In this document: in pieces, positions 57,574-64,000 of the stretch
How the letters are laid out: every line of letters starts with the position of its first letter
Position numbering within the stretch: position 1 is the first letter of the stretch
Assembly (NCBI RefSeq): GCF_023509525.1
Contig: NZ_JAKNCJ010000001.1
Location: forward strand, 310,001 to 374,000
Length of the DNA stretch: 64,000 nucleotides
Source of the DNA: Brachybacterium equifaecis
GTDB lineage: Bacteria > Actinomycetota > Actinomycetes > Actinomycetales > Dermabacteraceae
Direction of reading: 5' to 3'
The notes under the pieces: model-generated
Database searches by the model: none
What the model saw: only the letters and a program-made list of their open reading frames with translations
What the model was told of the DNA's origin: nothing
Translations under genes and position numbers: made by a program

Positions 57574-58797
57574 ATGCCGCACAGCTCCCTGCCCCCCGTC
57601 TTCCTCGGGCTCCGCGCCGGGCTGCACGTGCTGACCGCCGCGCTGCTCGTGCTGGTCGCGGTGCGCGTGCTGATCACCGGGGACTCCATTGCGACGCTGG
57701 CCCTGGTCCTCGTGCTCGCGTTCGCTGCGCTCTATGCGGGCGGGCGCGCGCTGTCCCTCGCTCCCCCGGCGCGCCGGCAGGCGCTGGGGCGGCTGTGGCT
57801 GGGCGGGCTGTGCGCGGTGTGGACCGGACTGATGCTGCTGGTGCCCGAGGCCGCCTACCTGGTCTTCCCGCTGTTCTTCCTGCTCCTGCACCTCCTGCCG
57901 CGCCCGTGGGGCGAGATCGGTGTGCTCGCTGCGACGGCCCTTGCGATCCTCGCGCTCGGCCTGCACCACGGATTCAGCCTCGGCGGGGTGGTCGGTCCGC
58001 TCGTGGGGGCCGGGGTCGCCCTGCTGATCGGCCTGGGGTACCAGGCGCTCGCGCGAGAGGCCCGCGAGCGCGAGGAGCTGCTGGCCGAGCTGCTCGCCAC
58101 GCGCAGCGTCCTCGCCGCCGCCGAGCGCGAGCAGGGGGTGCTGACCGAGAGATCGCGGCTCGCCCGCGAGATCCACGACACCGTCGCCCAGGACCTCTCG
58201 AGCATCCAGATGCTCCTGCACGCCGCCGAGCAGTCGAGCCCGGACGGCGCAGGCATGGAGCATGTGCGCCTCGCCCGCGAGACCGCGGCGCACGGCCTGG
58301 CCGATGCGCGCCGCTTCATCCGCGAGCTCGCCCCCGAGGATCTCGAGCGGGGCCTGGGACCCGCTCTCGACCGTCTCGCGCGCGGCATCGCCCAGCGCAC
58401 CGGCCTCGAGGTCGAGGTCGAGGCCCCCGCCGATCTCGACCTGCCGGTCGCCGCGCAGGTGGCGCTGCTGCGCATCAGCCAGGGGGCGCTGGCGAACGTC
58501 GCCCAGCACGCGCGGGCCGATCGCGCACGGGTGCAGATCGCGCTGGAGGACGGCGGCGTCCAGCTGAGCATCGCCGACGACGGCGCGGGCTTCGACTCCT
58601 CCGGCCTCGCCGAGGGTACGACCGGAGTGCTCGCGGCGGCCGGCGCCGCCTCTCGCCCGGACTCCTTCGGGCTGCGCGCGATCGCGCAGCGCGCCGCGGA
58701 TCTCGGTGGGACCCTCCAGATCGACTCCGCCCCCGGCCGCGGCACCCGTCTCGTGGTCCGGGCCCCGCTTCCCGATTCCGAGGTGCCGCGCCCGTGA
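57574..58797 (+). CDS. NarL-type sensor histidine kinase
   Basis: A 407-residue kinase with five or six N-terminal membrane spans (about residues 10-155) and no large outside domain, a coiled-coil linker, the HisKA_3 dimerisation segment SRLAREIHDTVAQDLSSIQMLLHAA with phosphorylated His201, and a HATPase domain (ISQGALANVAQHARA as N-box, IADDGAGFDSSGL as G1, and GRGTRLVV). Membrane-integral sensors of this class often detect cell-envelope stress or drugs. ATG 57574 follows TAGGCT by 9 bases, so the leader is very short. It overlaps the regulator gene by GTGA. Confidence 0.93.
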   Translation: MPHSSLPPVFLGLRAGLHVLTAALLVLVAVRVLITGDSIATLALVLVLAFAALYAGGRALSLAPPARRQALGRLWLGGLCAVWTGLMLLVPEAAYLVFPLFFLLLHLLPRPWGEIGVLAATALAILALGLHHGFSLGGVVGPLVGAGVALLIGLGYQALAREAREREELLAELLATRSVLAAAEREQGVLTERSRLAREIHDTVAQDLSSIQMLLHAAEQSSPDGAGMEHVRLARETAAHGLADARRFIRELAPEDLERGLGPALDRLARGIAQRTGLEVEVEAPADLDLPVAAQVALLRISQGALANVAQHARADRARVQIALEDGGVQLSIADDGAGFDSSGLAEGTTGVLAAAGAASRPDSFGLRAIAQRAADLGGTLQIDSAPGRGTRLVVRAPLPDSEVPRP

Positions 58798-59414
58798 TCC
58801 GCCTGCTCATCGCCGATGACCATCCCGTGGTGCGCGCGGGGCTGCGAGCGCTCCTGAGCGCCGCGGAAGACCTCGAGGTGCTCGCCGAGGCGTCGTCCCC
58901 CGTCGAGGTCGTCGCTCTCGCCCGGCAGCACTCCCCCGATCTCGTGCTGATGGATCTGCAGTTCGCAGGGCCCGCCACGGGGGCCGACGCCACCCGGGAG
59001 ATCCGCGCGCTCCGTCCCGCTCCGCAGGTCCTCGTGCTGACGAACTACGACACCGAAGGGGACATCCTGGCGGCGGTGGAGGCCGGCGCCAGCGGATACC
59101 TGCTGAAGGACGCCCCGCCCGAAGAGCTGCTGGCGGCGATCCGGGCGGCCGCGGCCGGCCGCAGCGCCCTCGCCCCGGCCATCGCAGGGCGGCTGATGGA
59201 GCGGATGCGCGCGCCGCAGGAGAGCCTGTCCGCACGCGAGATCGAGGTGCTGCGCCTCGTCGCCCAGGGCGCCTCGAACAGCGCGATCGCCCAGTCGCTG
59301 CACATCAGCGAGGCGACCGTGAAGTCCCACCTGGTGCACGTGTTCACCAAGCTCGACGTCTCCTCGCGCACCGCGGCCGTCTCCGCCGCGCGAGAGCTGG
59401 GAATCCTGCGCTGA
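58794..59414 (+). CDS. NarL/LuxR-type response regulator
   Basis: A 206-residue regulator. The receiver domain has the acidic pair D8-D9, phosphorylated D54 (VLMDLQF), T in VLTNYD and the Lys in YLLKDAPPEELL. The C-terminal LuxR-type helix-turn-helix is LSAREIEVLRLVAQGASNSAIAQSLHISEATVKSHLVHVFTKLDV. The start is GTG 58794, overlapping the kinase stop by GTGA. Its likely targets are its own operon and the divergent ABC exporter, through the palindrome at 57520-57533. Confidence 0.94.
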   Translation: MIRLLIADDHPVVRAGLRALLSAAEDLEVLAEASSPVEVVALARQHSPDLVLMDLQFAGPATGADATREIRALRPAPQVLVLTNYDTEGDILAAVEAGASGYLLKDAPPEELLAAIRAAAAGRSALAPAIAGRLMERMRAPQESLSAREIEVLRLVAQGASNSAIAQSLHISEATVKSHLVHVFTKLDVSSRTAAVSAARELGILR

Positions 59415-59453
59415 TCGCGCCGAGCGGCGGGACCGCCGGTGCCCGCCTGCCCC

Positions 59454-60350
59454 TCAGAACAGGATCGTCGAGAGCTCGCCCGCCTGCACGAAGCCGGCCG
59501 CGGCGTAGGCCCGCCGCGCGGGCTCGTTGAAATCGTTGACGTAGAGGCTCACCTGGGGTGCATGGTCCCGTGCGACCTGCCGGGCGAGATCGGCCATCGC
59601 CGCCCGACCGATCCCCTCGCCGCGATGCGCCGGATCCACCCATACGCCGTGGATCTGCGCCACCGGGCCCAGCACCGCGCCGACGTCGGCCTTGAACAGC
59701 ACGCGCCCCTCCCGCATCACCACATAGGTGCGGCCCTGGGCGATGAGGTGCGCGATCCGGCTGCGGTAGCCGCGGCCGCCGTCGTGCGCCAGCGGGTCGG
59801 CGCCGACCTCCTCGCGGAACATCGCGACGGCGGCGGGCAGCACGAGGCCCTCCTCGCCGCGCACCGCCTGCCGCAGGGCGAGGCGCGCCCCTCCTGGCCC
59901 CGGCGCAGCGGCGCCGTCCTCCGTCGCGCTGGGGGCAGGGCCTCCCGCGCTCGCTCCGCGGTGCACCAGCAGCGGCTGGGACCAGCGGGCCTCGCGCACT
60001 CCAGGGCCCCAGGAGGGCTCGAGGTGCCGCCACAGCGCCTCGATCGCCGGGCGCTCGCCGACGATGGAGCTGCAGCGGCGCGAGCGCTGGGACCATTCCT
60101 GCCCGAACGCCTCGAGCGCCGCGGGGCTCGCCGAGATCGGCGAGAGGTTCACTCCGTGCCACATCACGCCGAGCGGGCGGCGGTCCTGGCCGAAGATCGA
60201 GAACTCCTGTCCGATGCCGGGGCTGCGGGAGAGGTCTGCGAGGCGCGCCCCGCCCAGGGCGTTCGGCAGCGGATCGCTCAGCGCGAGCTCCAGGGCGGCG
60301 CCGGCTCCGGTGAGCCGCAGGGGGCGCAGACGATCGCCGCGGGAGAACAT
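59454..60350 (-). CDS. GNAT acetyltransferase with DUF4081 domain
   Basis: A 298-residue protein with an N-terminal DUF4081 domain and a C-terminal GNAT domain; the acetyl-CoA loop is VDPAHRGEGIGRAAM, followed by SLYVNDFNEPARRAYAAAGF. Homologues are found next to rip1/ispG in many actinobacteria, with no established substrate. The ATG at 60350 has GAGAGG upstream. It lies 36 bases after rip1 and is probably in the same operon. It converges with the response regulator gene. Confidence 0.88.
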   Translation of the reverse strand: MFSRGDRLRPLRLTGAGAALELALSDPLPNALGGARLADLSRSPGIGQEFSIFGQDRRPLGVMWHGVNLSPISASPAALEAFGQEWSQRSRRCSSIVGERPAIEALWRHLEPSWGPGVREARWSQPLLVHRGASAGGPAPSATEDGAAAPGPGGARLALRQAVRGEEGLVLPAAVAMFREEVGADPLAHDGGRGYRSRIAHLIAQGRTYVVMREGRVLFKADVGAVLGPVAQIHGVWVDPAHRGEGIGRAAMADLARQVARDHAPQVSLYVNDFNEPARRAYAAAGFVQAGELSTILF

Positions 60351-60386
60351 GGGCTCAGCCTCTCGGAGGGGTCGGTGCGGGGGCGC

Positions 60387-61727
60387 TCACGGGAACAGCG
60401 TCACAGGCTTGACGATGTCGGCGTACAGCAGCAGGACCGTCATCACGAGGAACCCGATCGCGACGACGTTCGTCAGCGGCAGCAGCCGCGACATGTCCAC
60501 CGGACCCGGATCCGGGCGGCCGCGCAGCCGGGCGATCATCCGCCGCGCCCCCTCGAGCAGCGCGCCGGCCACGTGCCCGCCGTCCAGAGGCATCAGCGGG
60601 ATCAGGTTGAACACGAACAGGGCCATGTTCAGCGAGGCCAGCATCGACAGGAGCGTCGCGATCTTCGCCGTGAGATCGAACCCGGGCTGGTCGGCGGAGG
60701 CGATCTCGCCGGCGAGCCGGCTCACCCCCACCACGCCGATGGGACCGTTCGGGTCCCGCTCCCCGCTGCCGAACGCCGCCTGCGCGACCTCCACGAGCCG
60801 CACGGGGAGCCCGATCACCACGTGCGCGGTGCCGGTGAAGGTCTGCCAGACCATCTGGGGGACTGCGAGCGGCGAGGCCCGGCGCAGCTCCTGCCCGGGG
60901 GCGATGCCCAGGAAGCCCACCTGATCGGTGGCGAAGGTGCCGTCGGCCTGCGTCACCGCGGCGCCGTCGGGTCCGATGACGGGCCGCGCATCGACGATCG
61001 GCGTGGCATGCAGGGTGGTCTCGGCGCCGTCCCTGCGCACCACGACCTCGACGCTGCGGCCCCCGGCCCCGCGCACGGCGGTCGTGACGTCGGACCACTG
61101 GGCGATGGGCGTCCCGTCGATGGAGACCAGCTCATCGCCCGGGCGGATCCCTGCGGCGAGGGCGGGAGCCTCGGGCCGCCCCTCGCAGGAGGTGCCGACG
61201 GGCGCATCGGCGGGGACCACGCACTCGGAGACCGATTCGATCGTGGTCGAGGGCGCGGGCAGTCCGATCCCGCACGCGAGCACGGCGAGCAGCACAGCGC
61301 TGATCAGCAGGTTCATCGCGGGGCCGCCGAGCATCACCACGAGCTTGCGCCGCACGGGCAGCGCCGCGAAGGTGCGGTGGGCCTCGGAGGGGTCGTACTG
61401 GGCGGCCTCCCACTCCTTCGCGTCGTCGGCCATCTGCTGGAACAGGCCCGTGGAGTCCTCGCGGATCGTGCCGGGCGGATCGGCCGCGCGCGGCGGGTAC
61501 ATGCCGATCATGCGGATGTAGCCGCCCAGCGGCACGGCCTTGATCCCGTACTCGGTCTCGCCGCGGCGGCGCGAGTAGAGAGTCGGCCCGAAGCCGACCA
61601 TGTACTGGGTGACGCGCACGCCGAAGGCCTTGGCGGGCACCAGGTGCCCGATCTCGTGCAGGGCGATCGAGAGGCCGATGCCCAGGGCGACGAGCACGAC
61701 GCCCGCCGCGTACAGCAGAGCCGTCAC
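60387..61727 (-). CDS. rip1: Site-2 intramembrane metalloprotease Rip1/RseP
   Basis: Rip1 cleaves anti-sigma factors and division proteins within the membrane. The 446-residue protein has the zinc motif HEIGH at residues 24-28 in the first span, a PDZ domain in the middle (ALAAGIRPGDELVSIDGTPIAQWSDV), and the C-terminal LDG motif in NLIPLMPLDGGHV. Four spans are visible. The start is GTG 61727 with GGAGAAG upstream. The usual neighbours dxr and ispG are absent; a DivIVA-domain gene lies upstream and a GNAT gene downstream. Confidence 0.95.
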   Translation of the reverse strand: MTALLYAAGVVLVALGIGLSIALHEIGHLVPAKAFGVRVTQYMVGFGPTLYSRRRGETEYGIKAVPLGGYIRMIGMYPPRAADPPGTIREDSTGLFQQMADDAKEWEAAQYDPSEAHRTFAALPVRRKLVVMLGGPAMNLLISAVLLAVLACGIGLPAPSTTIESVSECVVPADAPVGTSCEGRPEAPALAAGIRPGDELVSIDGTPIAQWSDVTTAVRGAGGRSVEVVVRRDGAETTLHATPIVDARPVIGPDGAAVTQADGTFATDQVGFLGIAPGQELRRASPLAVPQMVWQTFTGTAHVVIGLPVRLVEVAQAAFGSGERDPNGPIGVVGVSRLAGEIASADQPGFDLTAKIATLLSMLASLNMALFVFNLIPLMPLDGGHVAGALLEGARRMIARLRGRPDPGPVDMSRLLPLTNVVAIGFLVMTVLLLYADIVKPVTLFP

Positions 61728-61779
61728 GGGCGTGCCGGCTTCTCCTGGGACCGGGCGCTGCAGCGCCCGCGGGAGAGGA

Positions 61780-62328
61780 TCACGGGACGGAGGCCATCAG
61801 ATCGGCGACATGGTCGAGGTACACGTCCACTACGGCCTCCTGGTACCCCTCGGCACCCTTGCGCCGACGGAAGGCCGCCCGGCGCACATCGTCCACGCTC
61901 ATCGGAAGGCCCTCGGTGAAGTAGCCGACGAGCTGGTCGCACAGGGCGTCCACGTCCGTGCGGTCGTAGGAGAGAACCCCTTCGGCGCCCGGGGCGAAGC
62001 GCTGCCCGGCCGGGCGCTCGAGGCGCTCCTTGAGGGTCTCCGCGCGCTCGGTGAGCTGGGCGATCCACGCGCTCTCCCCGTGGCGGGCGATCTCCGCGTC
62101 TCGCTGCTGGAGGGCGAAGGCGTCGGCGAGGCGGTCCAGCGCCTCGTCCACCGCACGCATGTCGTAGCCCCCGCGCTCATCGCCGAAGCTCGCCGAGGCC
62201 ACCTCCGTCGTCCCGAAGGAGGAGTCGCCGCTCTCGTAGGCGGAGCGCGCCCGGGCGAGGAACTCATCGACCTCGCGCGGCGAGTAGCCGACGCTGACGC
62301 GCGAGACGCGCTCGAAGGACGTGGTCAC
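61780..62328 (-). CDS. DivIVA-domain protein
   Basis: A 182-residue protein with two DivIVA-type segments. The first is at residues 5-30 (FERVSRVSVGYSPREVDEFLARARSAYE), the second near 52-80 (YDMRAVDEALDRLADAFALQQRD), and a helical C-terminus contains AFRRRKGAEGYQEAVVDVYLDHV. It lacks the long coiled coil of Wag31/DivIVA, so it is probably a small relative of unknown function. The start is GTG 62328 with GGAGGA upstream. It lies between rlmN and rip1, where dxr is found in many relatives. Confidence 0.83.
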   Translation of the reverse strand: MTTSFERVSRVSVGYSPREVDEFLARARSAYESGDSSFGTTEVASASFGDERGGYDMRAVDEALDRLADAFALQQRDAEIARHGESAWIAQLTERAETLKERLERPAGQRFAPGAEGVLSYDRTDVDALCDQLVGYFTEGLPMSVDDVRRAAFRRRKGAEGYQEAVVDVYLDHVADLMASVP

Positions 62329-62427
62329 GAGGATCTCCTCCAGGTGGGACGGATGCGGCGGTGCAGGGATGCTCCCCCACTGTAGCGAGCGGGAGCGCGG
62401 CGGCTGGGAAGGCGCGAGAGCGGGGAC

Positions 62428-63720
62428 TCAGCCGTCCGCGCCCTCCGCGCTCTCGGTCCCCGTACGGGCCGCGACCGCCTCGACGCGTGCCATCCGCGCC
62501 TCGCGGTCCTCGCGGTGCGTCTCGGTCTCGATGACGGTGGCCGCGAGCTGGCCGCAGGCGCCGTCGATGTCGGATCCGCGGGTGTCCCGCACGGTGGTGT
62601 GGATGCCGCTGTCGCGCAAGGTCTCCACGAAGCGCTTCTCGACCAGGGGATCCGAGGCCGTCCACTTCGAGCCCTTGACGGGGTTCAGCGGGATCGGGTT
62701 GACGTGGATCCAGTGGGCGCCGCCCTGGGCGATCAGGCGGTCGGCGAGGAGCTGCGCGCGGTGCTCCTGGTCGTTGATGTCGCGGATGAGTGCGTACTCG
62801 ATGGAGACGCGCCGCCCCGTGGCCTCGAAGTACTCGTAGGCCGCGCCGAGGATCTCGTCGATGTCGAACCGCGTGTTGATGGGCACGAGCTCGTTGCGCA
62901 GGGCGTCGTCGGGCGCATGGAGGGACACGGCCAGGGTCACCGGGATCTCCTCCTTGATCAGCTTGCGCACCGCCGGCGCGAGGCCGACGGTCGAGACGGT
63001 GATGTTGCGCGCGCTCATCCCGAAGCCCTCCGGCGCGGGCGCGTTCAGCCGCTTGCACGTGGTCGCCACCGGCCGGTAGTTCGCCAGCGGCTCCCCCATC
63101 CCCATGAACACGATGTTCGAGACGCGGCCCGGCCCGCCGGGCACCTCGCCGTCCATGAGCTTCCGGTTCGCGATGCGCACCTGCTCGAGGATCTCGGCCG
63201 TGGAGAGGTTGCGCGTGAGCCCCATCTGGCCGGTCGCGCAGAACGGGCAGTTCATCCCGCAGCCCGCCTCGGAGGAGATGCACAGCGTGATGCGCCCGGT
63301 GTACCGCATGAGCACGGACTCCACGAGCGAGCCGTCGAACAGCCGCCACAGCATCTTCTGCGTCGCGCCGTTGTCGGCGCTCTGCATCGAGACCAGGGTC
63401 AGCAGCTGGGGGAAGAAGCGCTCTGCGAGGCGCTCGCGCTGGTCCTTGGGCAGATCGGTCATCTGCTCGGGATCGACCTGGGCGTGCTCGAAGTAGTGCA
63501 CCGAGAGCTGCTTCGCGCGGAACGCGGGCAGGCCCATCTCGACCACGGCCTCCTTGCGCTCCTCAAGGGAGAGATCGGCGAGGTGGGCCGGGGGCTTGCC
63601 GCGGCGCGTCGGCCGCAGCTGCAGCTGCCCGGGTGCGAGTGCGACCTTCTCGCCCGGGATCGCCTCGCGGGACAGGTCCGGCAGCGGGCGCACGGAGGGA
63701 TCGGGCAGGGAGGTGGTCAT
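62428..63720 (-). CDS. rlmN: 23S rRNA/tRNA adenine-C2 methyltransferase RlmN
   Basis: RlmN is a radical-SAM enzyme methylating C2 of A2503 in 23S rRNA and A37 of some tRNAs. The 430-residue protein has the CxxxCxxC cluster at C154, C158 and C161 (GCGMNCPFC), [17 protein letters not shown], and the mechanistic cysteine in [10 protein letters not shown] near the end. The N-terminus of about 45 residues is not conserved. ATG 63720 overlaps the cdsA stop by ATGA, so the two are coupled. Confidence 0.96.
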   Translation of the reverse strand: MTTSLPDPSVRPLPDLSREAIPGEKVALAPGQLQLRPTRRGKPPAHLADLSLEERKEAVVEMGLPAFRAKQLSVHYFEHAQVDPEQMTDLPKDQRERLAERFFPQLLTLVSMQSADNGATQKMLWRLFDGSLVESVLMRYTGRITLCISSEAGCGMNCPFCATGQMGLTRNLSTAEILEQVRIANRKLMDGEVPGGPGRVSNIVFMGMGEPLANYRPVATTCKRLNAPAPEGFGMSARNITVSTVGLAPAVRKLIKEEIPVTLAVSLHAPDDALRNELVPINTRFDIDEILGAAYEYFEATGRRVSIEYALIRDINDQEHRAQLLADRLIAQGGAHWIHVNPIPLNPVKGSKWTASDPLVEKRFVETLRDSGIHTTVRDTRGSDIDGACGQLAATVIETETHREDREARMARVEAVAARTGTESAEGADG

Positions 63721-64000
63721 GGTGCGAGGATCTCCAGGAGGATGTAGGTGGCGGGCGCGGCGAGCAGGATCGAGTCGATGCGGTCCATCACGCCCCCGTG
63801 GCCGGGCAGCAGGTGGCCCATGTCCTTGATGCCGAGGTCGCGCTTGAGCAGCGATTCGGCGAGGTCGCCGCCGGTGGCGATGACCACCAGCACGACACCG
63901 AGGATGACGCCCATCCACCAGGGCGGGCCGTCGACGAGGGTCGTCAGGCCGACGGCCACGGCGGTGCCGAGCACGAGGGAGCCGCCGAAGCCCTCCCAGC
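63717..64000 (-). CDS. cdsA: Phosphatidate cytidylyltransferase, C-terminal part
   Basis: CdsA makes CDP-diacylglycerol, the substrate of PgsA also encoded in this window. Only the last 94 codons are present; the gene continues beyond the right edge. The fragment begins [11 protein letters not shown] and contains the family signature [33 protein letters not shown] (residues of the S.xKR...KD....GHGG..DR.D pattern), with hydrophobic spans on both sides. The stop overlaps the rlmN start by ATGA. Confidence 0.95.
   Translation of the reverse strand, partial: WEGFGGSLVLGTAVAVGLTTLVDGPPWWMGVILGVVLVVIATGGDLAESLLKRDLGIKDMGHLLPGHGGVMDRIDSILLAAPATYILLEILAP

Noticed and set aside
59415-59453. Terminator between the response regulator and GNAT genes
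   Set aside because: Only a 6-bp GGCGGG/CCCGCC stem with a 10-base loop is visible; too weak to list.

Overview
The window is 64 kb of very GC-rich, densely packed actinobacterial core genome. Gene content and order (mraZ-rsmH-ftsL, lexA/nrdR, miaA-dapF-miaB, pgsA-cinA-clgR-recA-recX, rimP-nusA-ylxR-infB, cdsA-rlmN-rip1) point to Micrococcales. The meso-DAP lysine/peptidoglycan genes and the overall look fit Dermabacteraceae such as Brachybacterium; the genus is inference. I see no insertion sequence, prophage, CRISPR array, tRNA or rRNA gene.

Layout. 1-2.0 kb: start of the division/cell-wall cluster (ftsL-like, rsmH, mraZ, all minus) with a clear MraZ operator. 2-10 kb: DUF3040 protein, DNA polymerase IV, a HEPN protein, a spermidine-synthase-like protein, cold-shock protein, PAC2 protein and HelD. 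10-24 kb: DNA-damage and tRNA-modification genes: nrdR, a LysM protein divergent from lexA with LexA boxes, DinG-type helicase, hflX, dapF/miaA/miaB, recX/recA with a LexA box, clgR, cinA and pgsA. 24-42 kb: ftsK, RNase J, dapA, thyX, the lipid II amidation pair murT/gatD, a HAD phosphatase, azlCD, dapB, an M16 peptidase, pnp, rpsO, ribF. 42-53 kb: an L,D-transpeptidase, then truB/rbfA/Trm11-like and infB/ylxR/nusA/rimP (translation). 53-64 kb: a DUF4439 lipoprotein, proS, an ABC exporter divergent from a two-component system, GNAT, site-2 protease Rip1, a DivIVA-domain protein, rlmN and the end of cdsA.

The genes work together in cell-wall synthesis (DapA/B/F, MurT-GatD, L,D-transpeptidase, MraZ cluster), SOS response (LexA, RecA, RecX, LysM suppressor candidate, Pol IV, DinG) and ribosome/tRNA maturation (RimP, RbfA, TruB, MiaA, MiaB, RlmN, RNase J, PNPase).

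I found no convincing undescribed multi-gene system. The best leads are regulatory: a recurring TANNNT-N6/7-start arrangement at nine genes that suggests leaderless mRNAs; a LexA box that contains the ribosome binding site of the LysM gene; MraZ-box-like repeats in both orientations upstream of mraZ; a MurT without zinc-ribbon cysteines; and a 14-bp palindrome placed like an activator site before a sensor-kinase operon.
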